Source: Bacteroidales bacterium
Lineage (GTDB): Bacteria; Bacteroidota; Bacteroidia; Bacteroidales; UBA932
NCBI GenBank assembly: GCA_017556665.1
Contig: JAFYMJ010000340.1
Coordinates: 1 to 6,003 of the forward strand
Direction: 5' to 3'
DNA: 6,003 nt
A program made the translations under genes and the position numbers. The notes beneath the pieces are model-generated. The model was given only the letters and a program-made list of their open reading frames with translations, made no database searches and had not been told where the DNA came from. Shown in pieces: positions 1-6,003 of this stretch (its first letter is position 1; each line of letters begins with the position of its first letter).

Positions 1-327
1 GACTATGTAGACGGAATTGCACAAGGTAGAGTATGGACCGGTGCAGATGGCGTAAGAATTAAAATTGTAGATGAAATTGGTGGCATTAAAGATGCAATCA
101 AATATGCTGCATCATACGCTGAATTGGAGGATTACAAGATTGAGGAGTTCCCTAAATCAAAAACTTCATTAGAGAAACTTATGGAGAAATTCAATAGTGC
201 AGATGCTGCAATCAAAACTTTGCAAGATCCGTACGAGTCTATCCAAACAACATACTCAGATATAATTAAAGAGGGTAACAACAAGGTATTTGCAAGATTG
301 CCTTACGTTTACCAGTTCAATTATTAG
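1..327 (+). CDS. sppA: Signal peptide peptidase SppA, C-terminal fragment (5' end outside window)
   Basis: The reading frame is open from base 1 to a TAG stop at 325-327, giving the last 108 residues of a longer protein. The block GRVWTGADGVRIKIVDEIGG, followed by IKDAIKYAA, matches the conserved C-terminal part of the S49 (SppA/protease IV) serine peptidase family, where the usual form is GRVWTG.dA...GLVDeiGG. Family members are membrane-anchored peptidases that degrade cleaved signal peptides. The catalytic Ser and Lys lie upstream of the window and cannot be checked. The remaining tail (about residues 40-108 of the fragment) is Lys/Glu-rich and then ends in an aromatic stretch, LPYVYQFNY. 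A TTG at 124 could be mistaken for a start, but the conserved block lies before it, so it is internal. The gene converges on tilS and their 3' ends overlap by 11 bp. Assignment rests on one conserved block; another S49 peptidase is the alternative. Confidence 0.86.
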   Translation, partial: DYVDGIAQGRVWTGADGVRIKIVDEIGGIKDAIKYAASYAELEDYKIEEFPKSKTSLEKLMEKFNSADAAIKTLQDPYESIQTTYSDIIKEGNNKVFARLPYVYQFNY

Positions 328-1744
328 AGATTGACACCAATAGGATTGGTTCCTCTTTATGCACAGCATAATTGGCATCAATCCTATTTCCTATAACGGA
401 AACAATTTTATTGTTTGAACACAGCAAAGGGATAAATTCCCTGGTTGCATTGTCAACTTTAAGATCTGTAAAATAATCGGAGATTTTTTTAGAGCCTTTC
501 ATTCCATAAGGGACAAAAAAGTCTCCTTTTTTCATACCCCTTACAGATAAATTCCCCTCTAACTTCTCAAGACTCAGCACCATTATGCCTTCTGCAGCCA
601 ACTGGGATGGCCCCTTTCCCATTCTTGAATATTCGTCGGCCGACAAAAATTCAAATTTAACCTCAACCTTGCCAAAGTGATATGCCCCATCTCTACCCAA
701 ACTATCAATCTTAACTTCATCTGGAGTGACAAGGTCTGTACTGGAATAAAATTTTATATATCCCCTCTCCTTAATTGCTGTATAATTTTCACTCTCAAAA
801 CGCTTTACAGCTGTCTCATGCAAAGTCTTATATAAAGCCTCAACTGTATCTCCACCAAATCCGTATGCAGACATAATTGAATATAGCCAGAACTCCTCAT
901 TGCCTTGTTCAAGCTTGGATACCTCAATTGTACATTCCGGAATAATATTGGTAAGGGCAGCTCCAACATTATACAACTTTTGCATATAGCTGTTTCTGTC
1001 TATACACAGTTTATCCTTTTCTTTATCTACAAGATTTGAAATGATGGTATTGGCCGAATTTACATACTTTATACTTCTGTTTATAGAGCTTACCGCAGAG
1101 GGATTAATCTTTTCAAGAACGGGAAAAACCTGATTTCTGATCTTGTTCCTTACCACATCACATTCAAGGTTTGTCTTGTCTACCCTGAATGGAACATTAT
1201 GGTATCTGGCATACTTTTCAATCTCTTCTCTGGTATACGCAAGAATTGGTCTTACAATAGTATATCCGTTCATCCTAACCCTCTCACCTATTCCGCACAA
1301 ACCCTTAATGCCACTCCCTCTATGCAATTTTATAATGATTGTCTCTGCTTTGTCATTTGCTTTGTGAGCTGTTAATAGATAATATATATTATGCTCCCTT
1401 ATTAAAGATTCAAACCAGGTATATCTCAATTCCCTGGCCCCCATCTCCATTGAAACTCCTCTCTCTTTACAATATTTTAATGTATCAACGCTTTTAATGA
1501 ACAGCTGGAGATTTCTGTTGCTACACCATTGTGCAACAAGTTGCTCATCCAAATTGGAGTCATTGCCACGCAAATTAAAATTTACGTGTGCAACATAAAT
1601 TTTTAAATCATGATTTATTGAGCATAAGGCATTAAGCATGCTCATAGAATCTACACCCCCACTTACAGCTACCAGAACAGAACTGCCAGAGGGGATGTCT
1701 AATATTTGTGAAATTCTTTTTTCAAAAGAATAATTGTTCATCAT
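317..1744 (-). CDS. tilS: tRNA(Ile)-lysidine synthase TilS
   Basis: The 475-residue product fits full-length TilS, which uses ATP and lysine to convert the wobble cytidine of tRNA-Ile(CAU) to lysidine, so that it reads AUA and is charged with Ile. It is a cytosolic and normally essential enzyme. The N-terminal PP-loop ATPase motif SGGVDS is at residues 28-33. It is followed by AHVNFNLRG (52-60), the signature region TAHKANDKAET...RGSGIKGL, and VRPIL..TREEIEKYA with PFRVDKTN. The C-terminal TilS substrate-binding domain is also present (VRGMKKGDFFVPYGMKGSKKISDYF, then VIGNRIDANYAV near the end). In the signature region Lys replaces a His and Asn replaces an Asp compared with the common H(H)xDDQ form. 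The start is ATGATG; the first ATG overlaps the TGA of the DUF3078 gene (ATGA), suggesting translational coupling. The TGA stop at 317-319 lies inside the convergent sppA 3' end. It is the last gene of the probable proS operon. Confidence 0.95.
   Translation of the reverse strand: MMNNYSFEKRISQILDIPSGSSVLVAVSGGVDSMSMLNALCSINHDLKIYVAHVNFNLRGNDSNLDEQLVAQWCSNRNLQLFIKSVDTLKYCKERGVSMEMGARELRYTWFESLIREHNIYYLLTAHKANDKAETIIIKLHRGSGIKGLCGIGERVRMNGYTIVRPILAYTREEIEKYARYHNVPFRVDKTNLECDVVRNKIRNQVFPVLEKINPSAVSSINRSIKYVNSANTIISNLVDKEKDKLCIDRNSYMQKLYNVGAALTNIIPECTIEVSKLEQGNEEFWLYSIMSAYGFGGDTVEALYKTLHETAVKRFESENYTAIKERGYIKFYSSTDLVTPDEVKIDSLGRDGAYHFGKVEVKFEFLSADEYSRMGKGPSQLAAEGIMVLSLEKLEGNLSVRGMKKGDFFVPYGMKGSKKISDYFTDLKVDNATREFIPLLCSNNKIVSVIGNRIDANYAVHKEEPILLVSISNN
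339..388. repeat. 10-bp perfect inverted repeat with inner hairpin at the sppA/tilS junction
   Basis: AATAGGATTG (339-348) and CAATCCTATT (379-388) are perfect inverted copies around a 30-base loop. The loop itself holds a 5-bp hairpin, TATGC-ACA-GCATA (358-370). A competing small hairpin, ACCAAT-AGG-ATTGGT (336-350), overlaps the left arm. The element begins 11 bp after the sppA stop and lies within the last codons of tilS. It could fold the end of the sppA transcript and help stop it, but only a weak T-rich stretch (TTTCCTAT) follows, so an intrinsic terminator is not established. Confidence 0.4.
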
Positions 1745-2730
1745 TTCTTAAACTGCCCAAAGGTATAGGCAAAGTTTACGCTAAGGATTTCTTTAAACTG
1801 GATTCTTGGAGCCATATTTCCTGCACCATCATCAATTAAGATATTATCATCATAGATAAGGTTTGTTCTGAACGAGGTTGTCAGGAACTTGTTAATTGTA
1901 TATAACATGTGCAAATCCCAGTTTACTACCAGATTCAATGGGTGGTCAAGATAATCAGAGAACAAAGAGAGTTTGCTTGTAACTTTAAAATTTTTGAACA
2001 GCACCTTCTCAAAATTTGCTATTAATGATGCACCCAGCTCATACCGTATAGCCTCATCATCGGCATTGCCGTATTTTGATCTCAGCAATGGATCACTTAC
2101 TATTACCCAATTTGTAGAGAGTGGTGCAAAGTTTATTGACAACACTTTTCCATCCCAAGGTTTGTAATCCAAACCCAGACCAAATGTAAGGTATGCAGGG
2201 GCAAATATACTTGACACCTTTACCCTATCCTTGCCGGAAGGATAATCATATCCTGGAGTGAACTGCGATTTAAAGTTTAATGTTGCAGAAAAATAGAACT
2301 TGCCAAAACCTCTGTATCCCCATTTGCTGTCCAGGATGAATTTATCATCACTTTTTCTGTACCCTTCATCAAATGATTGTATAAAGCCATACCCAATCTG
2401 AAGTCTGTTCTCCCAGAACATTCCCCCTTTTGCGTAATCCAAATGTCCATTAAAATACGCATTCATAGCAATTGAACCGGAACCTCCGGCAGCCCAGTTT
2501 GTCAATGAAACCTGAGAGAATCCCAATTCTGTAAGGAGTCCTTTTTTCCAGAATTTCTCCGGTACAACAGGTTCATAGTTTATTGTAGGGACTGCATATT
2601 GTGCCCCAATAACTCTACATAGTTCCTGAGCCTTATTAAGCTTCTGCGGTTCTTCTTCCTGCCCAAATAAATTGGAGTTGCTTAACAAGAGGATTGCTAC
2701 AAATATATATTTTAACAGAGTTTTGCCCAT
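1741..2730 (-). CDS. DUF3078 family protein, probable outer-membrane beta-barrel
   Basis: The 329-residue product has a clear Sec signal peptide: Lys residues at 3 and 7, a hydrophobic core at about 8-16, and probable cleavage after FG at 22-23, giving an N-terminal Gln. There is no lipobox Cys. The segment FSQVSLTNWAAGGSGSIAMN (residues 71-90; SLTNWAAGG at 75-83) is the hallmark of DUF3078, a Bacteroidota family of unknown function. The rest is made of alternating aromatic/polar stretches rich in Gly, Tyr, Phe and Asn (for example GMFWENRLQIGYGF, GFGKFYFSATLNF, LTFGLGLDY, LSVNFAYTFGQF), as expected for membrane beta-strands. An outer-membrane barrel is therefore inferred from composition, not shown. 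The last strand ends in FGQFKK, two residues beyond a terminal aromatic. The start lies only 4 bp after the stop of the upstream gene with no Shine-Dalgarno, and the end overlaps tilS by 4 bp, so it sits inside an operon. What it transports or binds cannot be told. Confidence 0.87.
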   Translation of the reverse strand: MGKTLLKYIFVAILLLSNSNLFGQEEEPQKLNKAQELCRVIGAQYAVPTINYEPVVPEKFWKKGLLTELGFSQVSLTNWAAGGSGSIAMNAYFNGHLDYAKGGMFWENRLQIGYGFIQSFDEGYRKSDDKFILDSKWGYRGFGKFYFSATLNFKSQFTPGYDYPSGKDRVKVSSIFAPAYLTFGLGLDYKPWDGKVLSINFAPLSTNWVIVSDPLLRSKYGNADDEAIRYELGASLIANFEKVLFKNFKVTSKLSLFSDYLDHPLNLVVNWDLHMLYTINKFLTTSFRTNLIYDDNILIDDGAGNMAPRIQFKEILSVNFAYTFGQFKK

Positions 2731-2734
2731 ACAA

Positions 2735-3445
2735 TTAATCTTCGTCTAATACATCATCTGAATTATACTTGAATCCCATTCGTTTGCCAGTTCTCATTTG
2801 TGTGCTCTCTATTTTTGCATTTATTTGCTCCACACTGGCCACTTTAACCAAATCAAACGGAGGAACAAGCAAATCAAATGACAATGAATACAACATGGCC
2901 GACTCTACAAATGAAATAAGCTCTTCTTTTGTCAAATCTGTTTTTCCAAAGCTGGAGATCTTACTTCTCTTCTGACGTTTTCCTTCTATAAAGAATTTCT
3001 TGTCCTTGTTTATAAAGAGTCTTGCAACAAGGTAACCAAGATCTTCTGCTCTATTATATTTTAAAGAGTCAGACAAGAAATTGTACACACTTATTACTCC
3101 ACAATAGGTATTGTAAGGGGACTCTTTTGCATACTGGTTCTTCCATATACTGTGGTCTCTGTCAAACTGGAACACATCTGTATGCATACTGAATACCAAC
3201 ACATCATCGGCGAACTTTAACTCTGCCTCAAACTTACCTCTGTCTCTATACTCCAACCTGATTCTCTTATCTGTTATATTTTCAGAAATAAGATCATTCA
3301 GATCGCTACTAATCTCACTAAGAGTTTCCTTTAGCATATTAAAGGCCTCCAGAGATTGGTCAAACACAAATGATTTTACATTTGCCTTATTTTCTAAAGC
3401 AGAAAGTATTAACGCTTGCTGCTTGGGTAAAGGATCTACTGCCAT
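2735..3445 (-). CDS. Conserved-looking hypothetical cytosolic protein, function unknown
   Basis: I do not recognise a named family. From the ATG at 3445 the protein has 236 residues (MAVDPLPKQQALIL...). It has no signal peptide or membrane segment and is rich in charged residues, so it is probably cytosolic. In order it shows an N-terminal helical part (ALILSALENKANVKSFVF, then LKETLSEISSDLNDLISENI), a probable beta part (RIRLEYRDRGKFEAELKFADDVLVFSMHTDVF), a middle part with DRDHSIWKNQYAKESPYNTYCGVISVYNF, a basic stretch (KRQKRSKISSFGK), a second helical part (TKEELISFVESAMLYSLSF) and an acidic end (DDVLDED). The same frame extends upstream to a TTG at 3472, adding nine residues (MNINITRKY); I prefer the ATG because it is a stronger start codon and has an A-rich leader. 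The gene follows proS by 40 bp (13 bp from the TTG) and precedes the DUF3078 gene by 4 bp. Coding status is well supported by length and tight packing; function is open. Confidence 0.82.
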   Translation of the reverse strand: MAVDPLPKQQALILSALENKANVKSFVFDQSLEAFNMLKETLSEISSDLNDLISENITDKRIRLEYRDRGKFEAELKFADDVLVFSMHTDVFQFDRDHSIWKNQYAKESPYNTYCGVISVYNFLSDSLKYNRAEDLGYLVARLFINKDKKFFIEGKRQKRSKISSFGKTDLTKEELISFVESAMLYSLSFDLLVPPFDLVKVASVEQINAKIESTQMRTGKRMGFKYNSDDVLDED

Positions 3446-3485
3446 ATATTTTCTTGTAATGTTTATATTCAAATATTAAAGGTTG

Positions 3486-4964
3486 TTAGTACGATCTGGC
3501 AAAAATTACTCTTCTAGAAGATGGTTTTCCAGAATAGATGCATGTACCCTCCTCTTCACATACATTTGTATCTATTGGAATACATCTGATGGTAGCCTTT
3601 GTCTCTTCTTTAATCTTCTCCTCTGTCTCTGGTGTACCATCCCAGTGGCATAGAAGGAAGCCACCCTCCTCAATTTTTGTCTTGAACTCTTCCCAAGTAT
3701 CAACCTTGTATGTTTTAGCTGCTCTAAAATCCAAAGCTTTTTGATAGATATTCTCTTGAATCTTATCCATTAATCCGTTAATGTGCTCTGCTAATCCATC
3801 CATAGGCAAGAACTCTTTGGTTAATGTATCTCTTCTTGCAACTTCTGCTGTACCATTTGCCAAATCTCTTGGACCCATTGCCACTCTAACTGGAACACCT
3901 TTAAGCTCCCACTCTGCAAACTTGAATCCACTTCTAAGATTGTCTCTGTCATCAATCTTTACTGTTAGACCTAATTTCTCCAGATTAGCTTTTAACTCTT
4001 CCATTTTGGCAATAATTGCAGCATGCTCCTCTTCTGTCTTAAAGATAGGAACCATTACCACATGAATAGGAGCCAATTTTGGAGGCAATACCAAACCGTT
4101 ATCATCTGAATGTGCCATAATCAATGCACCCATCAATCTGGTTGATACACCCCAAGAAGTAGCCCAAACATACTCCAAGCCACCCTCTTTAGTTGCATAT
4201 TTTACATCAAATGCTTTTGCAAAGTTTTGGCCCAAGAAGTGCGAAGTACCTGCCTGCAATGCTTTGCCATCTTGCATCATAGCCTCTATACACATAGTCT
4301 CCAAGGCTCCAGCAAATCTCTCGTTGGCAGATTTATATCCCACAACAACAGGAACAGCCATATATTCTCTTGCAAATTTTGCATACACATTTACCATTTT
4401 TTCTGTTTCAGCAATAGCCTCCTCTTTTGTTGCATGTGCTGTATGTCCCTCTTGCCATAAGAACTCTGCTGTTCTAAGGAACAATCTTGTTCTCATCTCC
4501 CATCTTACAACATTTGCCCATTGGTTGCATAGAATTGGAAGATCTCTATATGAGTTAATCCAGTTTTTATATGTATTCCATATAATGGTTTCTGATGTTG
4601 GTCTTACAATCAGCTCCTCCTCCAATTTTGCACTTGGATCTACAACTACACCTGAACCATTAGGATCATTCATTAGTCTGTGATGTGTTACAACTGCACA
4701 CTCTTTAGCAAAACCTTCTACGTGCTCAGCCTCTTTACTTAAAAAAGATTTTGGGATAAATAGTGGAAAATATGCATTCTGATGACCTGTTTCTTTAAAC
4801 ATTTTATCCAATTGAGCCTGCATTTTCTCCCAAATTGCATAACCGTACGGTTTAATTACCATACATCCTCTTACTGCAGAATTTTCTGCCAAATCTGCCT
4901 TTACAACCAAATTGTTATACCATAAAGAATAATTATCCTCTCTCTTAGTAACTTCTTTTGCCAT
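3486..4964 (-). CDS. proS: Prolyl-tRNA synthetase, short eukaryote/archaeon-like type (class II)
   Basis: The 492-residue product charges tRNA-Pro with proline using ATP. Class II signatures are in order: the motif 1 region around [19 protein letters not shown] (31-49), the proline/ATP-site [10 protein letters not shown] (120-129), motif 2 as [20 protein letters not shown] (154-173) followed by HTAHAT, and motif 3 as [17 protein letters not shown]. An anticodon-binding domain follows from about [12 protein letters not shown], and the chain ends in the ARSY form typical of this subclass. The roughly 180-residue editing insertion found between motifs 2 and 3 in the longer bacterial ProRS is absent, so this is the ProS type 3 form. 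The C-terminal zinc-site region keeps Cys439 and Cys475, but the partner cysteines appear replaced (Thr444, and Tyr477 or Ser478). ATG at 4964 is preceded by an A-rich leader without a Shine-Dalgarno. It is the first gene of the probable operon continuing to tilS. Confidence 0.97.
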   Translation of the reverse strand: MAKEVTKREDNYSLWYNNLVVKADLAENSAVRGCMVIKPYGYAIWEKMQAQLDKMFKETGHQNAYFPLFIPKSFLSKEAEHVEGFAKECAVVTHHRLMNDPNGSGVVVDPSAKLEEELIVRPTSETIIWNTYKNWINSYRDLPILCNQWANVVRWEMRTRLFLRTAEFLWQEGHTAHATKEEAIAETEKMVNVYAKFAREYMAVPVVVGYKSANERFAGALETMCIEAMMQDGKALQAGTSHFLGQNFAKAFDVKYATKEGGLEYVWATSWGVSTRLMGALIMAHSDDNGLVLPPKLAPIHVVMVPIFKTEEEHAAIIAKMEELKANLEKLGLTVKIDDRDNLRSGFKFAEWELKGVPVRVAMGPRDLANGTAEVARRDTLTKEFLPMDGLAEHINGLMDKIQENIYQKALDFRAAKTYKVDTWEEFKTKIEEGGFLLCHWDGTPETEEKIKEETKATIRCIPIDTNVCEEEGTCIYSGKPSSRRVIFARSY

Positions 4965-5028
4965 TTTGTATTTATTATTTTATTATCTCTCTACTTTTTT
5001 GGCTCCAACTGCAATCACTTTAGACAAA

Positions 5029-5060
5029 TTGCAATATTGGAACAATTTTTGATATATTTG
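5029..5060 (+). promoter_or_regulatory. Bacteroidota-type promoter for the lipoprotein gene
   Basis: TATATTTG at 5053-5060 matches the Bacteroidota -7 consensus TAnnTTTG exactly. A TTG at 5029-5031, 21 bp upstream, fits the loose -33 element. Transcription would then begin around 5066-5068, leaving an untranslated leader of about 45 nt before the ATG at 5113. The match is to a short motif in AT-rich DNA, so chance is possible; its position directly upstream of an intact start is the main support. Confidence 0.55.
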
Positions 5061-5076
5061 TTAAAAATACCAGTTA

Positions 5077-5084
5077 CAAAAATA
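5077..5084 (-). promoter_or_regulatory. Candidate -7 element for the proS operon
   Basis: Read on the minus strand this is TATTTTTG, an exact match to TAnnTTTG. It is the only such match I found on that strand between proS and the lipoprotein gene. No TTG lies at the expected distance upstream (about 19-21 bp), so the -33 side is poor. If used, transcription would start near 5070 and the proS leader would be about 105 nt. It would nearly face the plus-strand start point inferred at about 5066. Confidence 0.3.
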
Positions 5085-5102
5085 CAAAATAAATTAAAAC
5101 AC

Positions 5103-5108
5103 AGGAGG
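5103..5108 (+). promoter_or_regulatory. Strong Shine-Dalgarno (AGGAGG) of the lipoprotein gene
   Basis: A perfect AGGAGG is separated by four A residues from the ATG at 5113. It fixes that start, which also yields a proper lipoprotein signal peptide. It stands out because the other starts in this window (proS, hypothetical, DUF3078, tilS) have A-rich or coupled starts without such a motif, as is usual in Bacteroidota. The spacer is shorter than is typical. Confidence 0.6.
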
Positions 5109-5112
5109 AAAA

Positions 5113-6003
5113 ATGAAAAACAATCTTTTATTTCTGCTAGCGGCTATAACTTTTGCCCTAACTTCTTGTGGCACTACCGGACAAGTTGCATACAACAACA
5201 GCCAAAAATATAGCAATAGCATATATTACACACCAACCAGCAACAACAGCAATTATTTGCAGGAACAACAAGAGTTGGAGAGATTGCAGCAATCTACATT
5301 GAATGCTATGGAGAAGTCTACCCAATACACATCATATGATTCACGTACAAATACTGAAACCATATATGTGGGCAATTCCAATGAGGTTAACATAGATTAC
5401 AACCCCAACATAACTTATACAATAGTAGATGATTCAGAGAGTTATCAGGCAAGGTTACGTAAGTTTGACTCGCCTACATATACAATTAACATTGAAACAG
5501 ACTACTATGATTACTACTATCCATGGTGGGATATAAGATTCTCTTGGGGGTACCCATATTACAGCCGATACACATCTTATTACAGCTGGAGATGGAATCA
5601 CTCATGGTACGACCCATGGTACGATCCATGGTATTACCCATACAACCATTATCCATACCACTACTACGCATACCACTATGGACCATATCCAGGATACTAT
5701 TACCCAGGTTTCTACCACCCAAGTTTCTATCCAAGTCCTTATTATCCAGGATACCATCCAGGACACAAACCACATCATAAACCAGATGTTGGTCCTGGCC
5801 CAGGTGCAAAACCATCGCCAGGAAAAGGAACATATTACGGAAAACGTACCAGTGGCGGCACCTATGTAAATGTTCCAAGAAACAGTTCAGGAACAACAGG
5901 CAGGGTTGCGGGAAGTGCTACAAGAAGAAACGGCACAACCGTAAGTGGAAATGGCACAAACAATACAACCAAAAACACATACACAAACAATAACGGAAAC
6001 AAC
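5113..6003 (+). CDS. Tyr/Trp/Pro-rich lipoprotein, 3' end outside window
   Basis: The frame is open from ATG 5113 to the window end (297 residues, no stop seen). A lipoprotein signal peptide is clear: KNN, a hydrophobic core, then LTSC with the lipidated Cys at residue 19, followed by GTTGQ. This lacks the acidic residues of a typical Bacteroidota surface-export signal, so the side of the membrane is uncertain. Next come an Asn/Ser-rich linker, a short Gln/Glu-rich helix (about 48-69), and a more ordered part (about 80-129: TIYVGNSNEVNIDYNPN, then SYQARLRKFDSPTYTINIE). Residues 131-214 contain 31 Tyr, 8 Trp and 13 Pro, including three WYDP-type repeats at 165-176. A His/Lys/Pro/Gly hinge (215-239) and a Gly/Asn/Thr/Ser-rich basic tail follow. 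Similar Tyr-rich lipoproteins occur in Bacteroidales, where some have been labelled vitellogenin-like on composition alone; I give no function. It is divergent from proS and has its own promoter and strong ribosome-binding site. Confidence 0.88.
   Translation, partial: MKNNLLFLLAAITFALTSCGTTGQVAYNNSQKYSNSIYYTPTSNNSNYLQEQQELERLQQSTLNAMEKSTQYTSYDSRTNTETIYVGNSNEVNIDYNPNITYTIVDDSESYQARLRKFDSPTYTINIETDYYDYYYPWWDIRFSWGYPYYSRYTSYYSWRWNHSWYDPWYDPWYYPYNHYPYHYYAYHYGPYPGYYYPGFYHPSFYPSPYYPGYHPGHKPHHKPDVGPGPGAKPSPGKGTYYGKRTSGGTYVNVPRNSSGTTGRVAGSATRRNGTTVSGNGTNNTTKNTYTNNNGNN
5605..5640 (+). repeat. Three tandem 12-bp repeats inside the lipoprotein gene
   Basis: TGGTACGACCCA (5605-5616), TGGTACGATCCA (5617-5628) and TGGTATTACCCA (5629-5640) encode WYDP, WYDP and WYYP. 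The first two differ at one silent base; the third has diverged further. The in-frame unit means copy-number change by slippage would lengthen or shorten the Tyr-rich domain without breaking the frame. Looser Tyr-Pro-Gly repeats continue to about 5760. Confidence 0.75.

Noticed and set aside
124..327. A separate 67-residue protein starting at TTG 124
   Set aside because: The same frame is open back to base 1 and encodes the conserved SppA block before 124, so this is the tail of a larger gene.
4227..4683. Plus-strand frames of 77 and 139 residues antisense to proS
   Set aside because: They lie wholly inside a strongly conserved ProRS frame, and their products are Ser/Cys/His-rich without any motif.
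5032..5039. CAATATTG palindrome as a regulator binding site
   Set aside because: An 8-bp palindrome in AT-rich DNA is expected by chance, and it has no recognisable regulator consensus.
4965..5070. T-box or other riboswitch in the proS leader
   Set aside because: The leader is AT-rich without a T-box sequence or a stable stem set, and T-boxes are not expected in this phylum.
5605..5760. CRISPR-like array
   Set aside because: The repeats are 12 bp, directly adjacent without spacers, in frame and coding for Tyr/Trp/Pro residues.
5523..5869. Two further plus-strand frames starting with ATG inside the lipoprotein gene
   Set aside because: They arise from CCATGG and ACCATA repeats in the alternative frames, have low-complexity products and lack their own start signals.
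5486..5896. 136-residue minus-strand reading frame opposite the lipoprotein gene
   Set aside because: It is a mirror of the Tyr/Pro-codon-rich repeats (Met-, Asn- and Gly-rich nonsense composition). The plus strand has a signal peptide, Shine-Dalgarno and promoter in a continuous frame.

Overview
The window looks like an ordinary chromosomal stretch from a member of the Bacteroidota, most likely Bacteroidales. The evidence is an AT-rich composition, a DUF3078 outer-membrane-type protein (a family known mainly from this phylum), a short eukaryote/archaeon-type prolyl-tRNA synthetase as in Bacteroides relatives, mostly A-rich translation starts without a Shine-Dalgarno sequence, and a match to the phylum's TAnnTTTG -7 promoter element. 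No RNA gene, insertion sequence, CRISPR array, integrase or phage gene is visible.

Layout: the window opens inside the 3' end of a plus-strand gene whose product matches the C-terminus of signal peptide peptidase SppA (1-327). It converges on, and overlaps by 11 bp, a compact minus-strand cluster. Read in transcription order, that cluster is proS (4964-3486), an uncharacterised cytosolic protein (3445-2735), a DUF3078 secreted/outer-membrane protein (2730-1741) and tilS (1744-317). Spacing is tight: 40 bp (13 bp if an earlier TTG start is used), 4 bp, then an ATGA overlap. The four genes are therefore probably one operon. Its outer members both act on tRNA: ProRS charges tRNA-Pro and TilS makes lysidine in tRNA-Ile(CAU). 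The middle two have no assigned function.

A 148-bp AT-rich divergent intergenic region (4965-5112) holds a good Bacteroidota-type promoter for the plus-strand gene on its right and a weaker candidate for the proS operon. The right-hand gene (5113 to beyond 6003) runs off the window. It encodes a lipoprotein with a Tyr/Trp/Pro/His-rich central domain that includes three 12-bp tandem repeats, followed by a Gly/Asn/Thr/Ser-rich tail.

I see no convincing new multi-gene system. The parts most worth a second look are the Tyr-rich lipoprotein, the unknown protein locked between proS and the DUF3078 gene, the apparently degraded zinc site of ProRS, and a 10-bp perfect inverted repeat with an inner hairpin at the sppA/tilS junction.
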